DNA of 64,000 nt from CAYSFW01 sp964620675 (GTDB taxonomy: Bacteria > Pseudomonadota > Gammaproteobacteria > UWMA-0217): positions 1 through 64,000 of the forward strand of contig CAZUJU010000011.1 of the NCBI GenBank assembly GCA_964620675.1, read 5' to 3'. Numbering within the stretch: the first letter of the stretch is position 1; each line of letters begins with the position of its first letter. Made by a program: the position numbers and the translations under genes. Of the stretch, positions 18,951 to 27,700 are shown piece after piece. The notes beneath the pieces are model-generated. The model did not search any database, was not told the DNA's origin, and worked only from the letters and a program-made list of their open reading frames with translations.

Positions 18951-19208
18951 ATGCCTATCATCAGCCGATTCCTGGGCATCGTTATTGTCATGTATTGGGA
19001 CGACCATTCGCCACCTCACTTCCACGCCAAATACGGCGACTACGAGATCATCGTCGATATCGCGACTGGAAGCATTGAGGGCAGATTTCCCAAACGGGCG
19101 TTACGACACGTGCTAGAGTGGCACGAACTTCATCAGGAACAGTTGCTCGACAATTGGGAGCGGTGCAGACGAAGGGAAGATCTCAACCCTATCGATCCTC
19201 TGGAGTGA
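18951..19208 (+). CDS. DUF4160-domain protein
   Basis: The 85-residue protein has the DUF4160 core: MPIISRFLGIVIVMYWDDHS, PPHFHAKYGDYE, then RFPKRALRHVLEWHELHQ with an LxxNW end. The family is paired with DUF2442 in many genomes and suspected to be a toxin-antitoxin-like module, without proof. The DUF2442 gene starts 5 bases after its stop, so the two form one unit. Confidence 0.88.
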   Translation: MPIISRFLGIVIVMYWDDHSPPHFHAKYGDYEIIVDIATGSIEGRFPKRALRHVLEWHELHQEQLLDNWERCRRREDLNPIDPLE

Positions 19209-19213
19209 AAAGC

Positions 19214-19501
19214 ATGCTTCTTCACGTGACCAATGCACGACATGTGGGCGATTACAGGATCGAGGTGTCCTTCAACGACGGGCGCACGGGCATTGCCGAT
19301 ATCGCGGACGTCCTGAGTGGACCGATGTTCACGCCTTTGCGTGACCCATCCGTATTTGCCCAATTTCGTCTGGATCGGGACCTGGCCACGATTGTTTGGC
19401 CTAACGGTGCCGATCTTGCCCCGGAATGTCTTTATTTCCATGCATTCAAGGGACATCCGGAACTTAGGGAGCAGTTCAGAAAATGGGGCTACGCCGCGTA
19501 G
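19214..19501 (+). CDS. DUF2442-domain protein
   Basis: The 95-residue protein has the family blocks VTNARHVGDYRIEVSFNDG, ADIADVLSGPMFTPLRDP and IVWPNGADLAPECLYFHA. The start is the ATG in AAAAGCATGCTTC, 5 bases after the DUF4160 stop. A paired partner of DUF4160; the function is unproven. The pair lies at the edge of the decaying export cluster, a usual place for mobile small modules. Confidence 0.88.
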   Translation: MLLHVTNARHVGDYRIEVSFNDGRTGIADIADVLSGPMFTPLRDPSVFAQFRLDRDLATIVWPNGADLAPECLYFHAFKGHPELREQFRKWGYAA

Positions 19502-19692
19502 ACACACGTGATCCATTTGGGAGTCACCAGCCACCAACTCTCCGGGCATGACGGGTTAAGTTACGTTTTTCCAAGCCAAATCGGCGGTTCCCTGCGTCGT
19601 AATGACGCGTGGAGCATTTTTTAACCCACTGTGACTTGCGCGTCTCGGTTGCGTGATCGGCAACGCGACGCGCCAGCGCTTAATCGGTCGAA

Positions 19693-20057
19693 TTATCGAA
19701 TCGGGATCATCACGTCGACGGTCGCGCCATCAATCGTCGTGGTTTCGCGTCCGATTAACCCAAAGCCACCGGGAAAATCACCGACCCGCGGAGTGCCATC
19801 GACGAGGGAGAATTTCGTCGCAGCAGAAGCCTCGGTCAACTCGCCTTCCCAAACCCGCGAATTTTTTCCGGCGACGCGGCTTCGGCGCTCATCAGCGTCG
19901 TGTAACCGCAACAACCGCGTTGCTCGAGCAAGGACTGCTCATCGAGTTGTTCGATCGCTCCGCGTTTGAGTTGACCTTCCGCCAGGGCGACGCCACCGGT
20001 TGCGGTCAAACTGCCGAAAACAATTAAGCCCAGGATCATTCGATGTAAAGTTCTCAT
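19693..20057 (-). pseudogene. Small exported protein split by a frameshift in an A6 run
   Basis: The first frame has a good ribosome site (GGAGG, 7 bases upstream), a Sec signal (MILGLIVFGSLTAT to VALA), and at residues 38-49 LDEQSLLEQRGC. That resembles the L-12/L-7/G-2 pattern of the precursor at 17.2-17.7 kb. It stops early after SPEKIRGFGKAS. A -1 shift within the A6 run (T6 on plus at 19862-19867) continues into NSRVWEGELTEASAATKFSL and an intact end VDVMIPIR. Joined product about 120 residues. It is either a frameshift mutation, a sequencing error or, less likely, slippage. No known family. Confidence 0.5.
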
Positions 20058-20515
20058 AACAACCTCCGGGTCACACGCCCCTCTGAATCACACGGTTTAT
20101 TTTTTGCCGAATTTCGAGCCAGGATGCAACCGAAAGACTGTTTCGCCGGCGCGACAATTCGGTGCCTGGGATTAAGTGACCACACTGTCTCTTTTCGCTC
20201 CCTGCTCCGCGACCCGAATTGACCCGAGGCTACTGACACAATGTTGTCAGGTAGGCCGTTCTATACTTAATGCCCGTGGTAACCTTGCGCTCATACCAGC
20301 CAAGAAATCGTGCTATGAAAGCCTATCCTTTCGTGCGGTTCGAACGTTACGTGCCGATCTCGATCTCGGGCGAGGCGGTGGAATCGACGTGGAATGCCTG
20401 GGTATGCCCGATGCCTAACAAAGGCGATGGCACCGTCGGTACGCGAGCAGAATCGGCCCGGATTTTTAAACCGGCCACGCGCCGGTCCACTTTTCGCCGC
20501 GGATAGTTCAGGAAC
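20058..20515. other. Intergenic region of about 460 bp without a supported gene
   Basis: Short open frames occur on both strands but none shows a domain, convincing ribosome site or signal peptide. The left part is the probable promoter of the small exported protein; the right part precedes the WYL regulator. Confidence 0.4.
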
Positions 20516-21220
20516 ATGCGCCGCGCCGATCGCCTGTTTCAATTGGTGCAAATCCTGCGCAACAAACGCTTGGTCACCGCGCAGGCGTTGGCGGAGCGGC
20601 TGGAAGTGTCGGTGCGCACCGTTTACCGCGATATTCAGGATCTGAGCCTGTCCGGCGTGCCGATCGAAGGCGAACCGGGCGTGGGTTATCGCCTGCGTTA
20701 TTCCCTGGATATTCCGCCGCTCATGTTCACCGCAACCGAGATCGAGGCACTGATGGTCGGCGCGCGGATGGTCAAGGCCTGGGGCGGCGGGCAACTCGGC
20801 GCCGGGGCGCAGTCGGTGCTCGACAAGGTGTATGCGGTGATCCCGCCGGAGTTACGTCGTCACCTCGACGACAGTCGAATGTATGCGCCGAGCCCCGGTC
20901 CGCAGCCGGCACGCGAATCCGCCCTCGATACCTGTCGCGCGGCGATCGCCGAGCGACGATACCTACACCTGCAATACCAGCGCGCGGACGGCGCCATCAG
21001 TACGCGCGAGGTGAAGCCGCTCGGGCTGTTTTTCTGGGGCAATGTCTGGACCCTCACTGGCTGGTGCGAACTGCGCCGGGATTTCCGCAATTTTCGGCTC
21101 GATCGCATGCAACAGTTGACGCTCCTGGAGCGGCTGTTTGAGGAACGGCCAGGACAACGACTGGCGGATTTCTTTGCACTGCTTAAGGCCGAGTATCCGG
21201 ATGTGACCACGTGTGAGTAG
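20516..21220 (+). CDS. YafY-type transcriptional regulator (HTH + WYL domain)
   Basis: The 234-residue protein starts MRRADRLFQLVQILR with a winged helix (VTAQALAERLEVSVRTVYRDIQDL, GVPIEGEPGVGYRL), the DeoR/HTH_11 form. A WYL domain follows: AIAERRYLHLQYQRADG and REVKPLGLFFWGNVWTLTGWCELRRDFRNFRLDRM. WYL domains bind small ligands or nucleic acid and often control stress or defence genes. It precedes the CDGSH-TldD-TldE operon by 115 bases on the same strand and may regulate it. Confidence 0.88.
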   Translation: MRRADRLFQLVQILRNKRLVTAQALAERLEVSVRTVYRDIQDLSLSGVPIEGEPGVGYRLRYSLDIPPLMFTATEIEALMVGARMVKAWGGGQLGAGAQSVLDKVYAVIPPELRRHLDDSRMYAPSPGPQPARESALDTCRAAIAERRYLHLQYQRADGAISTREVKPLGLFFWGNVWTLTGWCELRRDFRNFRLDRMQQLTLLERLFEERPGQRLADFFALLKAEYPDVTTCE

Positions 21221-21334
21221 AAAACCCGGCAACGGCGCCAAAATAACCCTATCGCCACGGGTTGAAACTCGGCGCTCGCAAGCGACTCGATATGCTTCTC
21301 AGACGACCACCCATGCAACCACCAGGAGCCCCCC

Positions 21335-21583
21335 ATGAGCGAACCGGTTTGCGCCCAACGCGCCCCCTACCCTACCGATGTCAAGGCTGGCACTGAATAC
21401 TGGTGGTGCCGCTGCGGCCGCAGTCAAACGCAACCTTTCTGCGACGGTTCGCATCGCGGTACAGGTATCGAACCCATGGCGTTCACCCCGGACGAGGACG
21501 GAAAAGTCTGGTTCTGCGGCTGCAAACAGACCTGCAAAAGTCCGTTCTGCGACGGCAGCCATAAAGCGATCCCGCAAACATGA
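21335..21583 (+). CDS. Dual CDGSH-type iron-sulfur protein
   Basis: The 82-residue protein has two CDGSH iron-sulfur motifs, CRCGRSQTQPFCDGSH and CGCKQTCKSPFCDGSH, each able to bind a [2Fe-2S] cluster through three Cys and one His. The remainder is short, without a membrane anchor, so it is soluble. GGAGCCCCCC precedes the start. Its last codon overlaps the next start (ATGA), coupling it to the TldD-like gene; a redox or cluster-donor link to that pair is inference. Confidence 0.9.
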   Translation: MSEPVCAQRAPYPTDVKAGTEYWWCRCGRSQTQPFCDGSHRGTGIEPMAFTPDEDGKVWFCGCKQTCKSPFCDGSHKAIPQT

Positions 21584-23019
21584 ATCTCGACCTCATTGTC
21601 GATCGGATCCGCCTGCGCGCGCCGGCGGTGACCGATTGGTCGGCGCGGATCGTCGCGACGACCGGCGAGCATTTGCGCGTGCGCCAGGGGGTACCGTTAC
21701 CGCCGACGCTGGAGCGCGATCTCGGGGTGTTCATCACCGTCATCGACAGCGACGGAATGGGCTACGCGGCGACCTCGAATGTCACCGCGGCGGGGATCGA
21801 CGCGGCATTTGCAACCGCACGACGCTGGGCCGATGCCAGTCGCGGCCGCCTCGCGATCGATCCGCGCGAGGTACCCCGTGCCACCGCGCAAGGCCGTTAC
21901 GCAGCGTCCGTCGCGCTGCCCTGGGAGAGCGAGTCGCTCGCGGTAAAACTCGAATGGCTCGCCGCCGCCTGCGGCGCGCTGCATATCAGCGATGAAATCG
22001 TCGACTGGGAAGCGAGCCTCGGCCACGAACAACGCGAAACCTGGTTTCTCAGCAGCGCCGGTGCCGACGTGCGGCAGCGCTTTGATTATCTGTTCCCCGG
22101 GTACGAGGCGGTTGCGAGCCGCGGCAGCCTGACCCAGATCCGCAGCGGCGGCGGTGCCGGCAGCGGTCGCCAGGGCGGATTGGAATTACTGGCCGAGTTT
22201 GGTTTCCCGGATACCGCGTGCAGCGCGGCCGAGGAAGCGCTGCAACTGCTCAATGCCCCGGAGTGTCCGTCGGCGCAACTCGATCTGTTACTCATGCCGG
22301 GGCAGATGGTCCTGCAAATCCACGAGAGCATCGGCCACCCGCTCGAACTCGATCGTATTCTGGGCGACGAGCGCAATTACGCCGGCACCAGCTTCGTCAA
22401 GCCGGAAATGTTCGGCCATTACCGCTACGGCTCGGAGCATCTCAATGTCACCTTCGCACCCCAGATGTCGAGCGAGCTCGTGAGCTACGCATTCGACGAC
22501 GAAGGCAGCCGCGCCGAAACGGTCCACTTGATTCGCAACGGCATTCTCGAACGTCCGCTCGGCGGCGCGTTGTCGCAGTCGCGCAGCGGGCTCGCCGGCA
22601 CCGCCAACGCGCGCGCCTGCAACTGGAATCGCCCGGCGATCGACCGCATGGCCAACCTGAATATCGAGCCCGGCGCGCACACCCTGAATGACCTGATCGG
22701 CCAAATCGAATACGGCGTCATGATGGAAAGCAACCGCTCGTGGTCGATCGACGACTCGCGCAACAAATTCCAGTTCGGCTGCGAAATCGGCTGGCTCATT
22801 CGTGACGGCGAGCGCCGGGAGGTGGTGCGCAATCCAAACTATCGCGGCGTATCGGCGAATTTCTGGCGTAATCTCGCCGCGGTCGGCGATCGTTCGACCT
22901 GGCGCGTCTCCGGCGTGACCAATTGCGGCAAAGGCGAACCGAATCAATCGGTGTACGTCGGGCACGCGACACCCGCCTGCCTGTTCCGCTCCGTTGAGGT
23001 ATTTGGAGGCGAAACATGA
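21580..23019 (+). CDS. TldD-family metallopeptidase, second paralog
   Basis: 479 residues. The zinc-binding HExxxH is present in QIHESIGHPLELDRILG. Other TldD blocks include YAGTSFVKPEMFG, the GTANARACNWNRP segment and a C-terminal SANFWRNLAAVGD with the NCGKGEPNQ end. TldD supplies the active site of a TldD-TldE heterodimer that cleaves unfolded or modified peptides. This copy differs from the window's canonical TldD (57.0-58.5 kb), whose motif is HEAIGHGLEGD. It overlaps the CDGSH gene by 4 bases and the TldE-like gene by 4 bases. Confidence 0.92.
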   Translation: MNLDLIVDRIRLRAPAVTDWSARIVATTGEHLRVRQGVPLPPTLERDLGVFITVIDSDGMGYAATSNVTAAGIDAAFATARRWADASRGRLAIDPREVPRATAQGRYAASVALPWESESLAVKLEWLAAACGALHISDEIVDWEASLGHEQRETWFLSSAGADVRQRFDYLFPGYEAVASRGSLTQIRSGGGAGSGRQGGLELLAEFGFPDTACSAAEEALQLLNAPECPSAQLDLLLMPGQMVLQIHESIGHPLELDRILGDERNYAGTSFVKPEMFGHYRYGSEHLNVTFAPQMSSELVSYAFDDEGSRAETVHLIRNGILERPLGGALSQSRSGLAGTANARACNWNRPAIDRMANLNIEPGAHTLNDLIGQIEYGVMMESNRSWSIDDSRNKFQFGCEIGWLIRDGERREVVRNPNYRGVSANFWRNLAAVGDRSTWRVSGVTNCGKGEPNQSVYVGHATPACLFRSVEVFGGET

Positions 23020-24335
23020 CCCCAGAGCGTCTCGCCGAACTCACCCGAACCCTGAGTGGCGGCTTGCGACATGAGCAACGCCTGACCTTAAACTACAGCG
23101 GAGAGACCTCGGATTTCGCCCGTTTCAACCACAATCGGGTGCGACAATCGGGTCAGGTGGTGCAGCACTACCTGACGCTTGAACTCGTTGCCGGCACCCG
23201 CCACCTGAGTGCCAGCACCAGCCTGACCGACGATGCCGACGACGACACCGCGCTCAGCCGCGCATTGCTGATTCAATTGCAGGAACGCCTCGCGCATACC
23301 CCGGCTGACCCTTATCTCAACCTGCCCGCCACCGCGAGCCACAGCGAAACGATGCGCCGCGGCGCGCTACCCGAGCCCGCCCAGGTGTTGCACGAACTCG
23401 CTCATGCCGCCGCCGGGCTCGATCTGGTCGGGTTATACGCCGGCGGCGAGATCGCGCGCGGCATGGCGGACTCGCTCGGCAGCCTGCATTGGCACGCCAG
23501 CGAAAGTTTTAATTTCGACTGGAGCTGCCACCTCGACGACGCCCGCGCGGTCAAAAATGCCTATGCCGGTTTCGCGTGGGATCCCGAGGTCTTGACGACG
23601 AAACTGGCACACGACCGCGAAACCCTGCGCCAGCTCGAACGTCCGCTCATCACCCTGAACCCAGGCAGTTACCGGGCGTTTCTCAGCCCCACTGCACTGC
23701 AGGAATTGCTCGACATGCTCGGGTGGGGCGATCTCGGGTGCAAGAGTCAGCGCACCCGGCAAAGCGCGTTGCTGCAACTGATCGACGGTGCGCAAGCGTT
23801 TAACGCCTCGGTCACGCTGATGGAAAACCATGCCCGCGGACTTGCTCCGTGCTTCACCCGCCAGGGTTTTATGACCGCGCAACCGGTCACCTTGATCGAA
23901 CAGGGTCAACACCGCGACGCGCTGGTCGGCCCGCGCAGCGCCAAGGAATACGCCCTCGCCGTCAACAGCCCCGCCGAAGCGCCCGCTGCACTCGAAATGG
24001 CGCCGGGCTCGCTCGCCAGCGCCGACGCACTGGCCGCGCTCGACACCGGCCTATACGTCTCGAACCTGTGGTATTGCAATTACTCCGACCGCAATCACGG
24101 CCGCATTACCGGGATGACTCGCTTTGCAACGCTCTGGGTGGAAGCTGGCCAGATTCGTGGCCCGGTCGCGGTGATGCGCTTCGATGACACACTCTACCGA
24201 ATGCTCGGTGAGCATCTGCTCGACCTCACTGTGGAACGCGAGTTGCTGCTGGATCCAGGCACCTACGGTGGCCGCTCCACCGCCAGCGCGCTGCTGCCGG
24301 GCGCATTGCTCGGCGCGCTGGAGCTGACGTTGTAG
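23016..24335 (+). CDS. TldE/PmbA-family protein, second paralog
   Basis: The 439-residue protein has the family's N-terminal RFNHNRVRQSGQV block, the central GLDLVGLYAGGEIARGMADS and a C-terminal LYVSNLWYCNYSDRNHGRITGMTRFATLW with a final STASALLPGALLGALELTL. No HExxxH is present, as expected for the non-catalytic TldE partner. Four-base overlap (ATGA) with the TldD-like gene implies coupled translation of a heterodimer. With CDGSH it forms a three-gene operon. The substrate is unknown; no peptide precursor is adjacent. Confidence 0.9.
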   Translation: MTPERLAELTRTLSGGLRHEQRLTLNYSGETSDFARFNHNRVRQSGQVVQHYLTLELVAGTRHLSASTSLTDDADDDTALSRALLIQLQERLAHTPADPYLNLPATASHSETMRRGALPEPAQVLHELAHAAAGLDLVGLYAGGEIARGMADSLGSLHWHASESFNFDWSCHLDDARAVKNAYAGFAWDPEVLTTKLAHDRETLRQLERPLITLNPGSYRAFLSPTALQELLDMLGWGDLGCKSQRTRQSALLQLIDGAQAFNASVTLMENHARGLAPCFTRQGFMTAQPVTLIEQGQHRDALVGPRSAKEYALAVNSPAEAPAALEMAPGSLASADALAALDTGLYVSNLWYCNYSDRNHGRITGMTRFATLWVEAGQIRGPVAVMRFDDTLYRMLGEHLLDLTVERELLLDPGTYGGRSTASALLPGALLGALELTL

Positions 24336-24424
24336 GCGCAGGCTTCGCGAGATCGACGCGCAAACGGAAGGCCGAAAAATGTGGAGGTGATTGCGCCGCG
24401 AGCCCCGACCGCGGATCGCTCGGG

Positions 24425-24631
24425 TTAACGTCGCCGGAGGTTGGGCGCGTCGGGCACCGCAGAAACGGCTCGATCGGTTTCGCCGCCCAGGCACACTGGA
24501 AGCGCTTGCGCCGGAGCGGCATTCGCCGCACCCAGCGTGCCGTTCGGTCCTTCGACCACACGCAGAAATAGCGCCAACAGAAACACCGAGATCAATATCG
24601 CGAGCAGACTCTGCCCGTATCCATCATTCAT
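24425..24631 (-). CDS. Possible small single-pass membrane protein
   Basis: 68 residues with a short polar N-terminus, a hydrophobic segment (SLLAILISVFLLALFLRVV) and an Ala/Pro-rich tail with one Cys. There is no clear ribosome site and no recognised family. Kept because the single clean transmembrane segment at the start is coherent. Confidence 0.35.
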   Translation of the reverse strand: MNDGYGQSLLAILISVFLLALFLRVVEGPNGTLGAANAAPAQALPVCLGGETDRAVSAVPDAPNLRRR

Positions 24632-25028
24632 CGTGCATTCGAATGCCCCAAACGAAACGCGTATTTACGGGATCAGTCGTCAGCGCTATGTAAAATATCG
24701 ACCGCATTGGAACACGGCCCAAGCACCTTTACAGTTCATCGCCGCAACATCTCTGACTTGCCTTCGTGAAAATTCGTTAGACCGAATTTCCGGCGTTTCC
24801 TCCGTGACCAGCGCCACGTGATGTCCAACGCCGGCACCGCCGAGACCGCCGAACGCAGCATCGCCAAGCGATATTCTCGTCGGTAGCCTATGAAAGCACT
24901 CCACGACTCGGAATCAGGTAACCCCCGATGGATCGGCACCTCTCGCGATAGCCTGATTACAAAATGTAACGATTGGCATGGCCGCTTTGGACTAATATCC
25001 GGCATCCGGTCCCTCTAGCGCTACGCCC
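24632..25028. other. Intergenic region of about 400 bp, no gene supported
   Basis: Open frames in both directions are short and lack domain or signal features. The segment is lower in GC than average and contains the likely promoter of the downstream response regulator, though no box was assigned with confidence. Confidence 0.35.
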
Positions 25029-25718
25029 ATGTTTCGGACTATCAGATCACTTAGCCCCGATAAGACGCGGGTCATCATCGTCGATGATCACCCGCTGGTT
25101 TGCGCGAGCCTTAAGGGTCTGATCAACGCGGAACCCGACCTCGAAGTCTGCGCGACCGTGAGCGATGCGGATGAGGCGCTGGCACAAATCATCGCGCTCG
25201 AACCGGCGCTCGCGTTGATCGATATTTCGCTCAAAGGCGCCAACGGACTCGATCTGATTAAGAAATTACGTGAACATTTCGCTGCCCAACCCACGCAAGG
25301 CACGCGGATTCTGGTCATATCCGCGCGCGAGGAACTTTTGTTCGCGCCGCGCGCGTTAAACGCCGGCGCGCGTGGATACATCAAGAAGGACGCCGAACTC
25401 ACGCAGATTCTCCAAGCCGTTCGCGCCGTCCTCAATGGCGAGATCTATTTGAGCGCGGCGATGACCGAACGGCTGTTACTCGATAGCCGCCAGCGCGCCA
25501 ACGACACGCAATTTCCCAAGGTTGCCAGCCTGACCGATCGCGAACTCGAGGTCTTCGAACTGATCGGGAACGGGTTATCGACCGCGGCGATCGCGGAGCG
25601 TTTACGTCTCAGTATCAAGACGATCGAAACCCATCAAGCCAATATCAAGCGCAAATTAAGACTTGAAAATCACATCGAACTCACGCGCGAGGCGATGCAG
25701 TGGATGATGGATAAATAG
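25029..25718 (+). CDS. NarL/FixJ-family response regulator (REC + LuxR HTH)
   Basis: 229 residues. The receiver has VIIVDDHPLV, the phosphoacceptor Asp in ALALIDISLKG, a Thr/Ser switch region (LVISARE) and Lys in GYIKKD. The LuxR-type HTH ends the protein: LTDRELEVFELIGNGLSTAAIAERLRLS then KTIETHQANIKRKL. It is a DNA-binding regulator controlled by phosphorylation. No intact kinase is adjacent; a degraded histidine-kinase end lies on the opposite strand just downstream, suggesting the cognate kinase has been lost. Confidence 0.9.
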   Translation: MFRTIRSLSPDKTRVIIVDDHPLVCASLKGLINAEPDLEVCATVSDADEALAQIIALEPALALIDISLKGANGLDLIKKLREHFAAQPTQGTRILVISAREELLFAPRALNAGARGYIKKDAELTQILQAVRAVLNGEIYLSAAMTERLLLDSRQRANDTQFPKVASLTDRELEVFELIGNGLSTAAIAERLRLSIKTIETHQANIKRKLRLENHIELTREAMQWMMDK

Positions 25719-25756
25719 CTGCGGAGCGTGTGACCAAGACGTTTGCGGTCGCTTTA

Positions 25757-26290
25757 TCAAGCGTCGGTTATCGAATTTAAACGTACCAGCGCGCTGCACA
25801 GCAAACGCTCGACCTTGAGCAGCCCGCCGCCAAAACGGGCCGCGCCTGTGCTTCGGTGTTCGCAACCGCGGCAACGTGCCAACGCTCCGAAGTTTCCGCG
25901 TCGTCGACGACGGGTAGTTGGAATTCGACCGAAAAGAACAACATACAGCCCTCGTCCGGCTCGCATTCAAGTTCTACGCGCCCCCCCATACGACGGACCC
26001 ATCCCTGGCTGATCGATAACCCCAAACCCAATCCCGCCGGTTGCCCGGCCGCGTCGTTCGACGCCGCCAGTTGCACAAACGGTTGGAATAGCAACTGACG
26101 GTCGGCGGGTTCGATCCCGGCGCCGGAGTCCTATACTTCGAAGCGTAATCGCACCGACTCGCGGCTGCGCGACACGGTGGCAACGCGCAGTACCAAACCC
26201 CCGCGTTCGGTAAACTTGACCGCATTCGCCGTGAGATTAACCGCGGTAGCCGCACTGCGACGAGCGCGCTACCGCAGAGGTCTCCATCGC
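25757..26290 (-). pseudogene. Remnant of a histidine kinase (ATPase end)
   Basis: On the minus strand a frame gives TAVNLTANAVKFTERGG (N box), then RLRFEV, a TAG stop at about 26132, and DSGAGI (G1 box), then LLFQPFVQL and GLGLGLSISQGWVRRMGG (G2 box). This is the C-terminal HATPase_c part with the catalytic His domain missing. After the ATPase end, a short tail (RPVLAAGCSRS) is not kinase-like. Truncation plus nonsense make it non-functional. It is convergent with the response regulator. Confidence 0.7.
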
Positions 26291-26294
26291 ACTG

Positions 26295-26475
26295 TAATGC
26301 GCCAGCCGAACCGAGGTCGATACCATGATCACTAAAGCAATCGCGGCCGGCGGGCGCACCTACAACGACCCCAAGGATTACGGATTTATGTACAGTCGCG
26401 GTTTTGAAGACTTCGATGGTCATCTCTGGGAAGTCTTACATATAAGCGGAATGCTACCGAAATCGGAGAAAACGC
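26295..26475 (+). pseudogene. C-terminal fragment of a VOC (glyoxalase-like) protein
   Basis: A short stretch encodes SRTEVDTMITKAIAAGG and DYGFMYSRGFEDFDGHLWEV, the closing part of a vicinal oxygen chelate fold. It lacks the first half, and a stop codon lies just upstream. No separate start is convincing. It lies directly before the next VOC-type gene and is best read as a remnant left by a deletion. Confidence 0.6.
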
Positions 26476-26476
26476 A

Positions 26477-27076
26477 ATGCAGAAACTCGTCACCTCGCTG
26501 TGGATCAATGATTGCGCCGAAGACCCCGTTAATTTCTATCTCTCCATCTTCAACGACGCCCGCATCAAACGCCTGGTGCGTTATAGCGAAGCTGGACCCG
26601 AACCCGCGGGCAAGGTCATGACCATCGACTTTCAATTGGAGGGACAAGACTTTCTCGCCATTAACAGCAGCGTCGATTTTCCGTGTACCCCGGCAATTTC
26701 GCGGGTGGTCAACTGTCGCGATCAGGCGGAAATCGACGCGCTTTGGAAGCGGTTGGCGGCCGCCCCCGACAGTGGCCAGTGCGGCTGGGTCGAGGATAAA
26801 TTCGGCTTATCCTGGCAGATCGTGACGCCACAGGCCGTGGACCCGATCTGCAGCCAGAACCCCGCCAAAGCGGCCGCGGTGACCCGCGCCATGTTGGGCA
26901 TGAAGAAACTCGACCTCGCGGCGCCGAAGCGGATGCGCAAGTGGACACGGTCCTCCAACCCGATCTGCTGGTGGTGTGCGATCGGTCCAAACTCGATGAA
27001 CGCGGTATGCGCGGCGCACCGGATTGGGTCGTCGAAGTGCTTTCACCTGCCACCGCCGCCCACGACCAGACGGTGA
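26477..27076 (+). CDS. PhnB-like VOC protein with a 3' end replaced by foreign sequence
   Basis: The first ~150 residues are a normal PhnB/VOC protein: LVTSLWINDCAEDPVNFYLSIF, VMTIDFQLEGQDFLAINSS, CGWVEDKFGLSWQIVTP and VTRAMLGMKKLDLAA. After the usual end of this domain the frame runs out of character into Trp/Cys/Pro-rich residues because it overlaps, in another frame, the truncated Uma2 gene. So the true stop was removed by a deletion junction near 26930. The core may still fold. The family is probably a metal-dependent small-molecule enzyme or resistance protein; substrate unknown. Confidence 0.7.
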   Translation: MQKLVTSLWINDCAEDPVNFYLSIFNDARIKRLVRYSEAGPEPAGKVMTIDFQLEGQDFLAINSSVDFPCTPAISRVVNCRDQAEIDALWKRLAAAPDSGQCGWVEDKFGLSWQIVTPQAVDPICSQNPAKAAAVTRAMLGMKKLDLAAPKRMRKWTRSSNPICWWCAIGPNSMNAVCAAHRIGSSKCFHLPPPPTTRR

Positions 27077-27270
27077 AATTATCGGCTTACGAACGCGCGG
27101 GTGTACGCGAGGTGTGGCTCGTGCATCCGACCGATCGGACCGTCACCATCTATCTCTGGCGGAACGGCGGCTACGGCAGGCCAGCCATTCATGAACTCGT
27201 AGGCACACTCTCGGTAAACGTTTTGCCGCATATCACCCTAGACTGGGCGCTGCTGGACGAATTTTATTGA
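26920..27270 (+). pseudogene. 5'-truncated Uma2-family (DUF820) nuclease-like gene
   Basis: The frame encodes the C-terminal half of Uma2 proteins: VDTVLQPDLLVVCDRSKLDERG, PDWVVEVLSP and KLSAYERAGVREVWLVHP, the PD-(D/E)xK-like core. The N-terminal half, which carries the start and first helices, is absent; the sequence joins the PhnB-like gene instead. It ends normally with a stop at 27268-27270. Uma2 copies multiply in some genomes and are often linked to mobile DNA. Confidence 0.7.
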
Positions 27271-27327
27271 CGTGAAATAACTCACTATGTCGTTGTTTTT
27301 CATCACCAGGAGTGCCGACATCCTCTG

Positions 27328-27515
27328 CATGAAAGTTAACGTGAAAGAACCCGATTCCGAGGGCTGCCGCTCCGGGTTGGCCAGGCGGAAGCGTCGGCCG
27401 CAGGGAGGCGGCTGCCGAGCCCCCAGGGATGGGTTCACGGCGTCTCCCGCCTGGCCGGCCCGGAGCGGAGCGGACTTCATCCTCCGGGGCGGTGTCCTCG
27501 CCATGAAAGTTAACG
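27328..27515 (+). repeat. Dispersed palindromic element, copy 1 of 5
   Basis: This copy is flanked at both ends by CATGAAAGTTAACG (27328 and 27502). Internally, 22-base arms (27367-27388 and 27447-27468) form an imperfect inverted repeat with two mismatches around a GC-rich centre with its own short hairpin. The spurious open frame reading EPDSEGCRSGLARR is shared with other copies. The element fills the gap between the Uma2 remnant and the MBL gene. Confidence 0.85.
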
Positions 27516-27700
27516 CACGGAAAACGGTTGTCAACGGCGCTGAAACGCCACCGAATTCCAACATCGGGCCGTGGCTTCAGCGACAGCTCGTGGCACGGCG
27601 AACGCAATGCGAGCGCCAATTTTCCGTTTGCCCAGACCTTAGCGGGTCGCGAATCGTCGCGATCAAACCGACCACGACGCGCCGCATTCGAGGCCATTAG

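Noticed and set aside
19862..19867. Programmed -1 frameshift at the A6 run of the small exported gene
   Set aside because: The run is not in a canonical X XXY YYZ context in the zero frame and no downstream pseudoknot was seen; mutation or error is preferred.
24632..25028. A tRNA or small RNA in the gene-free stretches
   Set aside because: No cloverleaf with a T-loop consensus or CCA end could be found by eye.
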